Below, piece after piece: positions 36,028 to 43,291 of a DNA stretch of 64,000 nucleotides. How positions within the stretch are numbered: position 1 is the first letter of the stretch; the number at the start of each line of letters is the position of its first letter. The position numbers were made by a program, and so were the translations under genes. Below the pieces are notes generated by a model, which was given only the letters and a program-made list of their open reading frames with translations, had not been told where the DNA came from and did not search any database. The stretch is from positions 372,001 through 436,000 of the forward strand of contig NZ_JSVU01000001.1 of assembly GCF_000952855.1 (NCBI RefSeq), given 5' to 3'. Source of the stretch: Aequorivita vladivostokensis. Lineage in GTDB: Bacteria; Bacteroidota; Bacteroidia; Flavobacteriales; Flavobacteriaceae.

Positions 36028-37797
36028 TTATTTAATAATTTCTTTTGTTTTTGTTTCTAAAAGTTCCAATCCTCCTTCAATCAAATGTGACACTTTTGGT
36101 CGCTGTTGCTTCAAATTTAAAAGATGCTTTAAAACTTGTTCAGAAAAATCTGAATCAAATTGTGCAACCAATTCATAAATTTCCAGTGGCAGCAGCCAAT
36201 CGGTTGGATGATTTTCTTCTAAAATTTTAAAGATTTGCTGAAGTTTTGTCGTATCAATTTCTTCAGAATTACGAATTTCCCGAACCTCTTTGTAAAGAGA
36301 ATTTAATTCCTTTTCTTTTTCAGATAATTGGGGTCGGATGGTTTCGCGGGTAGCAGTGTGCGTTACCAAATCAAACGAATGATAATCGGCCGCTCCCGCA
36401 AAGGCTGAAACAATTTCCTTACCCACGGCCATATCAAAATCGCCCATTTCGGGGGAAAACAACACTTCATTTTTATATTTTACGGTACAGTCTGTAAACT
36501 GAATCAGCATCAATTCCCCGCGAAGGTTTCGTATTCCGGTGACGTTCAGGCCTGCAACGGTTATTCCGCTTTCAAATTCAAACGAAATCGGTTTTCCGTC
36601 GTAAAAATTATAAGCCTGCAAATCGCGCGGCCCCATATTTTCTATAGCGAGATTGATTCCTTTCAATTTCCCCAAAGGCGAACGGAACCCATTTTTATGG
36701 CGGCTCACCCCGTGGCCAATTACTTCTTTTTCACGGTAGGAAAGTGCAGTTTCACCTTCAGTTTCAAAATACACCACCTCATTATCCTCATTTTTTATCA
36801 TTCTCGAGAAATGGCCGCTAATTTGAAGTCCCGTGCTTATTTCAATAGTCCCGAGCTGTTTGGATTTTATGAGTTTTTTTAAACCTCGCCAACCGCCTTT
36901 CCGAACGGCCATGGTGTTTGCAAATTCTTCCAAAACTTCTTGTAAATACGCAAAATCTGGTGTTACATAAAGTTGCGGCTGTGGTTTCGTAATGTCGAAA
37001 TCTTGATAAGCCGCTTCAATGGAGTAGGGGATTTTCTTCACTTCCTCTTTCATACACCAAACACTTTCGCCAATGGAGGAAAGCAGTCCGGCCCCGTAAA
37101 TCTTCGGATTTTCAACCGTACCAACCATTCCGTATTCCACGGTCCACCAATGCAGATTTCGAATCAGGGAAATTTCCGAAGGTTTCACTTTTTTATTTTG
37201 AAGTTCCTCTACACGGGCTTCGGCGGCGTTTATCAATTCCTTCGAAATCCCTTCGGCTTCCTTTAAAATAGAAAGCTCGCGAACGGCTTCATACATATCA
37301 ATATCGCGTGCGCTGGAAATTGCTTTGGCGCCCACTTCCCCAAAACGACGCAGATATTCCGCGTAATCGGGACTTGCAATAATGGGAGCGTGGCCTGCGC
37401 CTTCGTGAATAATATCGGGCGCTGGCGTGTATTCTATATTTTCAAGTTGGCGGATGTCGCTCGCAATAACCAGCACTTTGTACGCTTGAAATTCCATAAA
37501 AGCATTCGGCGGAATAAATCCGTCAACGGCAACGGCAGCCCAGCCAATTTCCTTTAAAATACGGTTCATCCCGTACATGGAAGGAATTTCATCTATGGAA
37601 ATACCAGTTTTTTTGAGCCCCCCCAAATAACTTTCATGGGCAACCTTTGCCAGATAATCTACATTTTTTCGCATTACATAGCGCCACACCGCTTGGTTTA
37701 TGGGCGTGTACTGCTCATAGTTTTGCGATTTTATATACTGTTTCAAATGCGGCGGCAACCGGTCCAGCAATTCGTTGGTTTCAATCTTGCTTTCCAT
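36028..37797 (-). CDS. Aromatic amino acid hydroxylase, long form (phenylalanine 4-monooxygenase)
   Basis: A 589-residue pterin-dependent hydroxylase. The catalytic domain (about 1-310) has the iron ligands in PDIIHEGAGHAP and a later Glu within YAEYLRRFGE, and RNLHWWTVEYGMVGT. Usual bacterial phenylalanine hydroxylases have under 300 residues; here about 280 more follow, a C-terminal region starting near GLQISGHFSRM with no recognisable motif, known from flavobacterial long forms. Converts phenylalanine to tyrosine, most likely. It lies divergent from the candidate small RNA and next to the paa cluster. Three palindromes precede its start. Confidence 0.9.
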   Translation of the reverse strand: MESKIETNELLDRLPPHLKQYIKSQNYEQYTPINQAVWRYVMRKNVDYLAKVAHESYLGGLKKTGISIDEIPSMYGMNRILKEIGWAAVAVDGFIPPNAFMEFQAYKVLVIASDIRQLENIEYTPAPDIIHEGAGHAPIIASPDYAEYLRRFGEVGAKAISSARDIDMYEAVRELSILKEAEGISKELINAAEARVEELQNKKVKPSEISLIRNLHWWTVEYGMVGTVENPKIYGAGLLSSIGESVWCMKEEVKKIPYSIEAAYQDFDITKPQPQLYVTPDFAYLQEVLEEFANTMAVRKGGWRGLKKLIKSKQLGTIEISTGLQISGHFSRMIKNEDNEVVYFETEGETALSYREKEVIGHGVSRHKNGFRSPLGKLKGINLAIENMGPRDLQAYNFYDGKPISFEFESGITVAGLNVTGIRNLRGELMLIQFTDCTVKYKNEVLFSPEMGDFDMAVGKEIVSAFAGAADYHSFDLVTHTATRETIRPQLSEKEKELNSLYKEVREIRNSEEIDTTKLQQIFKILEENHPTDWLLPLEIYELVAQFDSDFSEQVLKHLLNLKQQRPKVSHLIEGGLELLETKTKEIIK

Positions 37798-37825
37798 AGT
37801 TCAAAAGTATAGAATATTAGATTTT

Positions 37826-37878
37826 TTTCACTATAATAGTGAAATTGATGTAATTTTTTTACATTTGTCATTGACAAA
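37826..37878. promoter_or_regulatory. Three consecutive palindromes upstream of the hydroxylase
   Basis: TTTCACTATAATAGTGAAA (37826-37844), ATGTAATTTTTTTACAT (37848-37864) and TTTGTCATTGACAAA (37864-37878) follow one another. On the minus strand a TACTTTTG box lies at 37802-37809, right before the hydroxylase ATG; on the plus strand TACATTTG (37860-37867) faces the candidate small RNA. They look like operator sites in a divergent control region. Confidence 0.6.
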
Positions 37879-38046
37879 AAACCCACCTGCTCCTGCAGAT
37901 GGGTCTAATTAAAATACTAACCGTTCAGTTCACGAAGGATTAGATAAATTAGAAACAAAATTAAATACAACGTATCCATAGAGTCTAATTTTATGAAGCG
38001 TTAATATTAGAGAGCCGAGATACTGCAATATCTCGGTTTCTTTTTT
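37873..38046 (+). ncRNA. Candidate small RNA with 5' hairpin and terminator
   Basis: A non-coding stretch of about 170 bases with the parts of a small RNA gene: a TACATTTG -7 box at 37860, a 5' hairpin (ACCCACCTGC 37881-37890 / GCAGATGGGT 37895-37904) and a strong intrinsic terminator at 38015-38046. The 5' end is a guess from the -7 box. A 14-codon frame starting MGLIKILTVQ lies inside and could make it a leader peptide instead. Confidence 0.5.
38015..38046 (+). terminator. Intrinsic terminator of the candidate small RNA
   Basis: CCGAGATA / TATCTCGG stem with a 6-base loop and a T-rich tail. No plus-strand protein gene ends upstream, so it most likely ends a non-coding transcript. Confidence 0.8.
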
Positions 38047-38207
38047 CATAACGGATAACTTCATTACCGTTCGATACAAATTTACTTCGTTTAAAATGAA
38101 CGTTAAAACAAACTTGTCAACATTAAAAACCTATTTAAGCACCTGAATATCAATTAATTGTTTCTTTTGTCGAAAATAGAGATGTTTATAATCCCTATAT
38201 TACATCA

Positions 38208-38777
38208 ATGAAAACACTTTCCAGAAAAGACGAAATAATATCGGTAGCAGCACATCTTTTTAACGAAAAAGGATATAAAGCCGTTTCCATGCGTGATATT
38301 GCGACGGCATTGGACATAAAGGCTGCGAGTCTTTATAACCACATTAGCGGAAAGCAGGAAATACTTTCTGAAATCATTTTGAAAGTTGCGGAGGAATTTA
38401 CGGTTGGAATGGAAAAAGTGGTTGATGAAAATAGTTCAGCAATAAAAAAGGTTGAAAAGGTAATTGAACTTCACATAGATATTACGGTAAATCATTCCGA
38501 AGCACTTGCAGCGTTGAACAATGATTGGATGCATTTGGAAGATGAAGATTTAAAAGCTTTTGTGAAAATGCGGGAAGACTATGAAGAAAATTTCCGAAGC
38601 ATAATAAAACAAGGGATCGACGCTGGAGAAATAAAGCGATATCACCCCGAAGTAATACTTTTTTCAATACTTTCCACATTGCGAACATTGTATTTATGGA
38701 ATCAAAAAAGGGGAAAATTGGACGTGAATATTTTAAAAAAAGATATGGTTTCGGTTTTGATAAAAGGTATTGTATAA
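38208..38777 (+). CDS. TetR/AcrR-family regulator of the paa cluster
   Basis: A 189-residue repressor-type regulator. The N-terminal helix-turn-helix is AAHLFNEKGYKAVSMRDIATALDIKAASLYNHISGK in form (key part VSMRDIATALDIKAASLYNH, residues about 28-47), followed by an all-helical ligand-binding domain. The paa operon starts 127 bases downstream on the same strand, and a perfect palindrome overlaps that promoter. By analogy with PaaR of Corynebacterium and Thermus, phenylacetyl-CoA or a later CoA ester is the likely inducer; this is inferred from position only. Confidence 0.85.
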   Translation: MKTLSRKDEIISVAAHLFNEKGYKAVSMRDIATALDIKAASLYNHISGKQEILSEIILKVAEEFTVGMEKVVDENSSAIKKVEKVIELHIDITVNHSEALAALNNDWMHLEDEDLKAFVKMREDYEENFRSIIKQGIDAGEIKRYHPEVILFSILSTLRTLYLWNQKRGKLDVNILKKDMVSVLIKGIV

Positions 38778-38817
38778 ACTTTTCATTTCCAGCGCAGTCC
38801 AGAACAATTTTTGGACG

Positions 38818-38840
38818 TCTCGACAGCGCTCGACGTGACA
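38818..38840. repeat. GCGCAGTCGA-family repeat, inverted
   Basis: TCTCGACAGCGCTCGACGTGACA, reading in reverse as GTCACGTCGAGCGCTGTCGAGA. One base from the common core. It lies between the TetR stop and the paa promoter. Confidence 0.6.
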
Positions 38841-38850
38841 AAGTTAATAA

Positions 38851-38882
38851 TTTGCAATTCTAACTAACAAACGTTAGTTTTG
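38851..38882 (+). promoter_or_regulatory. paa operon promoter with overlapping operator
   Basis: TTTG (38851-38854), a 20-base spacer and TAGTTTTG (38875-38882) match the Bacteroidota -33/-7 consensus. The perfect palindrome AACTAACAAACGTTAGTT-type site (arms AACTAAC and GTTAGTT, 38862-38879) lies across the spacer and the -7 box, a layout for repression by the adjacent TetR protein. The operon's first GTG is 22 bases downstream. Confidence 0.75.
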
Positions 38883-38904
38883 TTAACTTAATTCGATAAA
38901 AAAA

Positions 38905-39978
38905 GTGGCGAAATTTCATAAAATAAAAGTAAGGGACGTTTACAAAGAAACAGACGACTGTTCGGTGATTACCTTTGATGTTCCCGAGAATTTGGCTGAA
39001 GAATTCCACTTCCGTCAAGGCCAGCATTTAACTTTAAAAGCCGATATTGAAGGCGAAGACACACGCCGTTCCTACAGCTTGTGCTCCAGCCCTATTGATA
39101 AGCAATGGCAAGTGGCGGTAAAAACCATTCCGGGCGGCAAGTTTTCAACCTTTGTAAATTCAAGGTTACAGGCTGGCGATACGCTGGAGATTATGGAACC
39201 CAGCGGGATGTTTGGCGTGGAAATTCAACCTAAAAAAGCCAAAAACTATCTGTTTTTTGCAGCTGGAAGCGGTATTACGCCCGTGCTTTCAATGATCAAA
39301 ACACATTTAGCGTTGGAGCCAAAGGCAACTTGCAAGCTGTTTTATGTGAATAGAACGGCGAAATCCATTATCTTTAAGGAAGCTTTGGAACAGTTGCGGA
39401 ACCAGTATTTTGGCAGATTGGAAATTTATTATATCCTTACGAAAGAACGCCGCGATATAGAACTTTTCAACGGACGTTTTGACGATGAAAAGATGCGGGT
39501 TTTGACCAAAACCTTTATCGACATTCCAGATACCAGTGAAGTGTTCCTGTGTGGGCCCGAAGAAATGGTGAGCTACGTGAGCAATTATTTGGTGGAAGCA
39601 GGTTTGCCGAAAGAATTGATTCATTTTGAACTGTTCGTAACCGGATTGACCGAAGAAGATAAAAAACGTGCCGAACGCTTGGCGCAACAAAATGTGGAAG
39701 GTGTTGAGGTGACCATTGTGGATGCAGGAAAGGAATTCCAATTTACAATGACAAAAGATTTTGATAATATCCTCGATGCTGCTTTGGCCGCGGGTGCCGA
39801 TTTGCCCTTTGCTTGCAAAGGCGGGGTTTGCAGCACTTGCAAATGCCAAATTTTGGAAGGCAGTGTGGAGATGAAAATAAATTACGCTTTGGAAGAAAAA
39901 GAAGTTGCGCAAAACTTTGTATTGAGTTGCCAAGCAGTTCCAACTTCCGAAAAAGTTAAAGTAGATTTTGATGTTTAA
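38905..39978 (+). CDS. paaE: Phenylacetyl-CoA epoxidase reductase subunit PaaE
   Basis: A 357-residue reductase that passes electrons from NAD(P)H through FAD and a 2Fe-2S cluster to the PaaA oxygenase. FAD-binding RRSYSLCSSP, nicotinamide region FAAGSGITPVLSMIK, and a C-terminal plant-type ferredoxin domain with cysteines in CKGGVCSTCKC and a fourth in LSCQAVP. The GTG start gives a normal N-terminus (AKFHKIKVRDVYKETDDCS). Unlike the E. coli order (paaABCDE), PaaE comes first here, directly after the operator. Confidence 0.95.
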   Translation: MAKFHKIKVRDVYKETDDCSVITFDVPENLAEEFHFRQGQHLTLKADIEGEDTRRSYSLCSSPIDKQWQVAVKTIPGGKFSTFVNSRLQAGDTLEIMEPSGMFGVEIQPKKAKNYLFFAAGSGITPVLSMIKTHLALEPKATCKLFYVNRTAKSIIFKEALEQLRNQYFGRLEIYYILTKERRDIELFNGRFDDEKMRVLTKTFIDIPDTSEVFLCGPEEMVSYVSNYLVEAGLPKELIHFELFVTGLTEEDKKRAERLAQQNVEGVEVTIVDAGKEFQFTMTKDFDNILDAALAAGADLPFACKGGVCSTCKCQILEGSVEMKINYALEEKEVAQNFVLSCQAVPTSEKVKVDFDV

Positions 39979-40008
39979 TTCCCCCTTTGAAGGGGGCTAG
40001 GGGGATGT
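39977..40008. repeat. 32-base exact repeat, copy 1
   Basis: Contains CCCCCTTTGAAGGGGG and a GCTAGGGGGATG tail. Identical to 63182-63213 over 32 bases. It starts inside the paaE stop codon and fills the paaE-paaA gap. Confidence 0.9.
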
Positions 40009-40032
40009 TCTCTTAGTCTTAAAATATATTTT

Positions 40033-40989
40033 ATGAGTGAAAAAGAAGTGAAAAACCTAGAAGAAATTTTCGAAGCCCGCATTGCGCGCGACGAAAAGAT
40101 AGAGCCGAAAGACTGGATGCCGGAGAAATACCGTCAGACCCATATTCGGCAGATAAGTCAGCACGCCCATTCGGAAATTATTGGGATGCTTCCCGAAGGC
40201 AACTGGATTACCCGTGCACCTTCATTACGAAGAAAAGCAGCATTACTTGCAAAAGTGCAGGATGAAGCTGGACACGGATTGTATCTGTATTCAGCTTGTG
40301 AAACCCTTGGTATTTCGCGGGATGAATTATACGAACAATTGCATTCCGGAAAGGCGAAATATTCTTCCATTTTCAACTACCCAACAATCACTTGGGCCGA
40401 TATGGGCGCCATTGGCTGGTTGGTTGACGGTGCAGCGATCATCAATCAGGTACCGCTTTGCAATACGTCTTTTGGACCGTATGCAAGAGCGATGGTGCGT
40501 GTTTGCAAGGAAGAAAGTTTTCACCAGCGTCAAGGTTTTGAAATTATGCTAACGCTTTGCCGCGGTACGGAAGAACAAAAACCCATGGCGCAAGATGCGC
40601 TAAACCGATGGTGGTGGCCAAGTTTGATGATGTTGGGGCCAACAGATGCGGAGTCGGTTCACACCGAGCAATCCATGAAATGGAAATTGAAACGTAAGAG
40701 TAACGACGAGCTTCGTCAGCAATTTATAGACCAGACTGTACCGCAGGCAGATTTGCTGGGACTTACAATTCCGGATCCAGATTTGAAATTTAATGAAGAA
40801 ACCGGACATTATGATTTCGGCGAAATTGATTGGGATGAATTTTGGCAAGTAGTAAAAGGCCACGGTCCGTGCAACAAAGAACGAATGAGCGCCCGGGTGA
40901 ACGCATGGAACAATGGCGAATGGGTTCGCGATGCAGCAATGGCTTATGCGGAAAAGAACGCAAATAGAAAAGTAGCGAAAGCAAGTTAA
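40033..40989 (+). CDS. paaA: Phenylacetyl-CoA epoxidase catalytic subunit PaaA
   Basis: A 318-residue di-iron oxygenase subunit that converts phenylacetyl-CoA to its ring-1,2-epoxide, in complex with PaaB, PaaC and PaaE. The ferritin-like carboxylate/histidine motifs are visible: [17 protein letters not shown] (with the ExxH) and [14 protein letters not shown] (second ExxH). The N-terminus [19 protein letters not shown] is typical. The gap to paaB is a long inverted repeat. Confidence 0.97.
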   Translation: MSEKEVKNLEEIFEARIARDEKIEPKDWMPEKYRQTHIRQISQHAHSEIIGMLPEGNWITRAPSLRRKAALLAKVQDEAGHGLYLYSACETLGISRDELYEQLHSGKAKYSSIFNYPTITWADMGAIGWLVDGAAIINQVPLCNTSFGPYARAMVRVCKEESFHQRQGFEIMLTLCRGTEEQKPMAQDALNRWWWPSLMMLGPTDAESVHTEQSMKWKLKRKSNDELRQQFIDQTVPQADLLGLTIPDPDLKFNEETGHYDFGEIDWDEFWQVVKGHGPCNKERMSARVNAWNNGEWVRDAAMAYAEKNANRKVAKAS

Positions 40990-40992
40990 ATA

Positions 40993-41071
40993 GACGTGAG
41001 ACGTGAGATATGAGACGTGAGAAAGGCGTCTAAATCTCACATCTCACATCTCAAATACAATATCTCATGTC
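40993..41071. repeat. Inverted word repeat between paaA and paaB
   Basis: Left half is built from GACGTGAGATATGAG-type words, right half from CTCACATCTCA and ATATCTCATGTC, so the two halves are mutually inverted. The paaB ATG lies at its right edge. No gene lies inside, unlike the related repeat around the S23-type gene. Confidence 0.75.
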
Positions 41072-41357
41072 TGAAAAGAAAAACTGGCCCCTTTGGGAAA
41101 TATTTGTCCGCAGTAAAAATGGCTTGGAGCACCGTCATTTTGGTAGCCTCCACGCCGCCGATGCAGAAATGGCATTGGAAAATGCCCGCGATGTTTACAC
41201 GCGCCGAAACGAAGGCGTGAGCATTTGGGTGGTGGAAAGCAAACATATTACAGCCTCCAATCCCGCTGATAATGGCGAACTTTTTGAGCCTGCGCAGGAC
41301 AAAGTATATCGCCACCCCACTTTTTATGATTTGCCGGATGAGGTGAAGCATATGTAA
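41067..41357 (+). CDS. paaB: Phenylacetyl-CoA epoxidase subunit PaaB
   Basis: A 96-residue small subunit of the epoxidase. Family motifs: WPLWEIFVRSKNGLEHRH, HAADAEMALENARDVYTRR (in part) and VEGVSIWVV-like GVSIWVVESKHI. It contributes to the multimeric PaaABC assembly and has no catalytic residues of its own. A TTCCCGC palindrome starts two bases after its stop. Confidence 0.95.
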   Translation: MSEKKNWPLWEIFVRSKNGLEHRHFGSLHAADAEMALENARDVYTRRNEGVSIWVVESKHITASNPADNGELFEPAQDKVYRHPTFYDLPDEVKHM

Positions 41358-41359
41358 AA

Positions 41360-41377
41360 TTCCCGCGAAGGCGGGAA
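41360..41377. repeat. TTCCCGC palindrome, copy A
   Basis: TTCCCGC-GAAG-GCGGGAA followed by TCTCATCA and an A-rich tail. Directly after paaB. Confidence 0.85.
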
Positions 41378-41448
41378 TCTCATCATTTGAAAGCAGAAAT
41401 TCGGTTTTATGTAAAAGAAAAAATGGTATAATAGATATCCAGCTAATT

Positions 41449-41490
41449 TGATTCGGAAAATATAAAATATGAACGCAACATCAAAAGATT
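41449..41490 (+). repeat. Direct repeat of the paaC start region, left copy
   Basis: Contains TGATTCGGAAA, an AT spacer and ATATGAACGCAACATCAAAA. It is nearly identical to 41917-41960, which holds the real paaC start. The two copies bracket the GIY-YIG gene. Confidence 0.88.
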
Positions 41491-41549
41491 TCCGCGAAGG
41501 CGGGAATCTCATCAATATGAAACCGAAATCCGATTCTCTAAATAAATGA
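41469..41549 (+). pseudogene. Decayed copy of the paaC 5' end
   Basis: A 26-codon remnant beginning MNATSKD, the same first seven residues as PaaC, then running through a palindrome (FREGGNLIN) into a stop. Its TGA at 41547 overlaps the GIY-YIG ATG at 41546 as ATGA, so ribosomes starting here could reinitiate on the nuclease gene. It is best explained as one half of a duplicated paaC initiation region. Confidence 0.75.
41490..41506. repeat. TTCCCGC palindrome, copy B (one C lost)
   Basis: TTCCGC-GAAG-GCGGGAA followed by TCTCATCAAT. It lies in the decayed paaC 5' copy. Confidence 0.8.
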
Positions 41550-41821
41550 AAAATTGGTATGTCTATATTATGTCCAACAAACCGAAAGGTGTCATTTACA
41601 TTGGCATTACAGATAATATTGATGCTCGGGTTGAAGAACATAAAAACAAGGTTTTTCGAAATTCCTTCACAGCAAAATACAATTGCGATAAACTGGTTTA
41701 TTATGAAGAATTCAAAGAGGGGTTTAAAGCTTCCCAACGGGAAAAACAGTTTGATTTAAGTGTAAACTGGAACAATGAAAATTTAATTTATAAAACAAAC
41801 CGTTTTCCCATTCGGGAGTAA
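41546..41821 (+). CDS. Small GIY-YIG nuclease inserted in the paa operon
   Basis: A 91-residue single-domain GIY-YIG endonuclease of the YhbQ/UvrC-like small type: WYVYIMSNKPKGVIYIGITDN contains the WYVYIMSN and VIYIGIT strands, then ARVEEHK, TAKYNCDKLVYYEEF and REKQF. The last residues (NRFPIRE) run into a degenerate palindrome and depart from the family end. It has no role in phenylacetate breakdown. Copies of a TTCCCGC palindrome stand on both sides, and the region carrying the paaC start is duplicated around it, so it looks like a small mobile unit. Its start codon overlaps the stop of the decayed paaC start copy. Confidence 0.85.
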   Translation: MKNWYVYIMSNKPKGVIYIGITDNIDARVEEHKNKVFRNSFTAKYNCDKLVYYEEFKEGFKASQREKQFDLSVNWNNENLIYKTNRFPIRE

Positions 41822-41838
41822 TTCCCGCGCAGACGGAA
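41822..41838. repeat. TTCCCGC palindrome, copy C (degenerate)
   Basis: TTCCCGC-GCAG-ACGGAA followed by TCCCATCAATTAAAAACAG, like the tails of copies A and B. It starts right at the GIY-YIG stop. Confidence 0.7.
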
Positions 41839-41916
41839 TCCCATCAATTAAAAACAGAAACTTGATTTTCACGATAACAAATAGTCGGTATCTAAATGTC
41901 AGAAACCATTTAAATA

Positions 41917-41960
41917 TGATTCGGAAATAAATTAAAATATGAACGCAACATCAAAAGATT
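41917..41960 (+). repeat. Direct repeat of the paaC start region, right copy
   Basis: TGATTCGGAAA, then AT-rich bases, then ATATGAACGCAACATCAAAA, holding the functional paaC ATG at 41939. Confidence 0.88.
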
Positions 41961-42709
41961 CCCGCCTTCGCGGGAATTACATCCTAACAATAGCAGACAA
42001 CTCCCTAATCCTAGCCCAGCGCTTGGGCGAGCTCTGCGGCCACGGCCCAACTTTGGAAACGGATATTGCCCTAACCAATATTGCTCTGGATTTGCTGGGC
42101 CAGACCCGAAGCTATTACCAATATGCCGCAAAGATTTCCGAAGAAGATAAAACTGAAGATGATATTGCCTTCTTAAGAATTGAAAGGGAATACAAAAACT
42201 GTCTCTTGGTTGAACAGCCAAACACACATTTCGGCTATGTTATCGGGCGTCAGTTTCTCTTCGATGTTTACCATTTTATGTTGATGGAGAAGCTACAAAA
42301 TAGTCCCGATGAAACTTTGGCCGCAATCGCCAAAAAAGGAATTAAGGAAGTGAGTTACCACAAACGATTTTCTTCCGATTGGGTGAAACGTTTAGGCGAC
42401 GGCACCGAGGAAAGTAAAGCTAAAATGCAAGAAGCAATTGACGATCTGTGGCGATTTACGGATGAACTTTTCTTTATGACCGAAGCTGAAAAAGAAATGG
42501 CAAAAGAAGGAATTGGCATTGATGTTTCAACTTTCAAAGAAAAATATTACGAAGAGGTTTCCGAAGTTTTAAAACAAGCCACGCTTACTGTTCCGGAAAA
42601 TAAATATTTCACAAAAGGCGGAAAAGAGGGGATTCACACAGAGCATATGGGTTATATTTTGGCAGATTTGCAATATATGCAACGCACATATCCTAATATG
42701 CAATGGTAA
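41939..42709 (+). CDS. paaC: Phenylacetyl-CoA epoxidase structural subunit PaaC
   Basis: A 256-residue ferritin-like subunit that forms the core heterodimer with PaaA; it lacks the metal site and is structural. Family motifs: NSLILAQRLGELCGHGPTLE, TNIALDLLGQTRSYYQYAA and EVSYHKRFSSDWVKRLGDGT in part. The first residues MNATSKDSRLRGN do not belong to the family; codons 7-13 (DSRLRGN) are the translation of a palindrome. The native start region is duplicated upstream around the GIY-YIG gene. Confidence 0.95.
   Translation: MNATSKDSRLRGNYILTIADNSLILAQRLGELCGHGPTLETDIALTNIALDLLGQTRSYYQYAAKISEEDKTEDDIAFLRIEREYKNCLLVEQPNTHFGYVIGRQFLFDVYHFMLMEKLQNSPDETLAAIAKKGIKEVSYHKRFSSDWVKRLGDGTEESKAKMQEAIDDLWRFTDELFFMTEAEKEMAKEGIGIDVSTFKEKYYEEVSEVLKQATLTVPENKYFTKGGKEGIHTEHMGYILADLQYMQRTYPNMQW
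41959..41976. repeat. TTCCCGC palindrome, copy D, inside paaC
   Basis: TTCCCGC-CTTC-GCGGGAA, inverted with respect to copies A-C. It is translated in frame at PaaC residues 7-13. Confidence 0.88.
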
Positions 42710-42782
42710 AAAAGTTAGCGATTTCTGATTTAGAAGTAATAAAACTTCAAAATCTGCAATCAAAAATCGATGATCTTCAATA

Positions 42783-43289
42783 ATGATGATACTTACAGAA
42801 AAACCAAACATACAAGATCATTTAATTCCAGTTCTGAAAAATATTTCAGACCCGGAGATTCCTGTGCTTTCTGTTTTGGATTTGGGTGTAATTCGTGAAG
42901 CGGTTGAAAAGGATGGAATTGTTCAAATTAAACTTACACCCACATATTCCGGTTGCCCGGCAATGGATGTGATTGCAGATGATTTAAAAAAAGCCTTTTC
43001 AGAAATAGGAAAAAATGTAGAAGTTGAATTGGTTCTTTCCCCAGCCTGGTCAACGGATTGGATTTCAGAAGAAGGACTCCAAAAAATGGAGGAATACGGC
43101 ATTGCCCGTCCGCTTTCGGAATCGCATGACAAAGACGTTTTGCTCGGTGAAAAAAAGATGGTCAAATGTCCGCAGTGTGGAAGCACAAATACCCATCTTG
43201 TTAGTCAATTTGGTTCCACGGCCTGTAAAGCTTTGTTTAAATGTGATGATTGCCAGGAACCGTTTGATTACTTTAAATGTTTAAAATAA
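42783..43289 (+). CDS. paaD: PaaD, iron-sulfur maturation-type protein of the paa operon
   Basis: A 168-residue protein with an N-terminal MIP18/SufT (DUF59) domain (ISDPEIPVLSVLDLGVIREA, LTPTYSGCPAMDVI) and a C-terminal zinc ribbon with four cysteines (CPQCGSTNT and CDDC). It is required for phenylacetate oxidation in other bacteria and is thought to help mature the PaaE iron-sulfur cluster. Two adjacent ATGs (42783, 42786) are possible starts. paaG follows after two bases. Confidence 0.94.
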   Translation: MMILTEKPNIQDHLIPVLKNISDPEIPVLSVLDLGVIREAVEKDGIVQIKLTPTYSGCPAMDVIADDLKKAFSEIGKNVEVELVLSPAWSTDWISEEGLQKMEEYGIARPLSESHDKDVLLGEKKMVKCPQCGSTNTHLVSQFGSTACKALFKCDDCQEPFDYFKCLK

Positions 43290-43291
43290 AA

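Noticed and set aside
37901-37945. 14-codon frame in the candidate small RNA as a real gene
   Set aside because: Too short to support, and the region has RNA-type hairpins at both ends; kept only as an alternative in the small RNA entry.
41546-41821. Interpretation of the GIY-YIG gene as a homing endonuclease in an intron
   Set aside because: It lies between genes, no intron core is visible, and PaaC is continuous downstream.
41360-41976. Repeated palindromes that could suggest a CRISPR-like array
   Set aside because: Spacing is irregular, orientation changes, genes lie between the copies and no cas gene is present.
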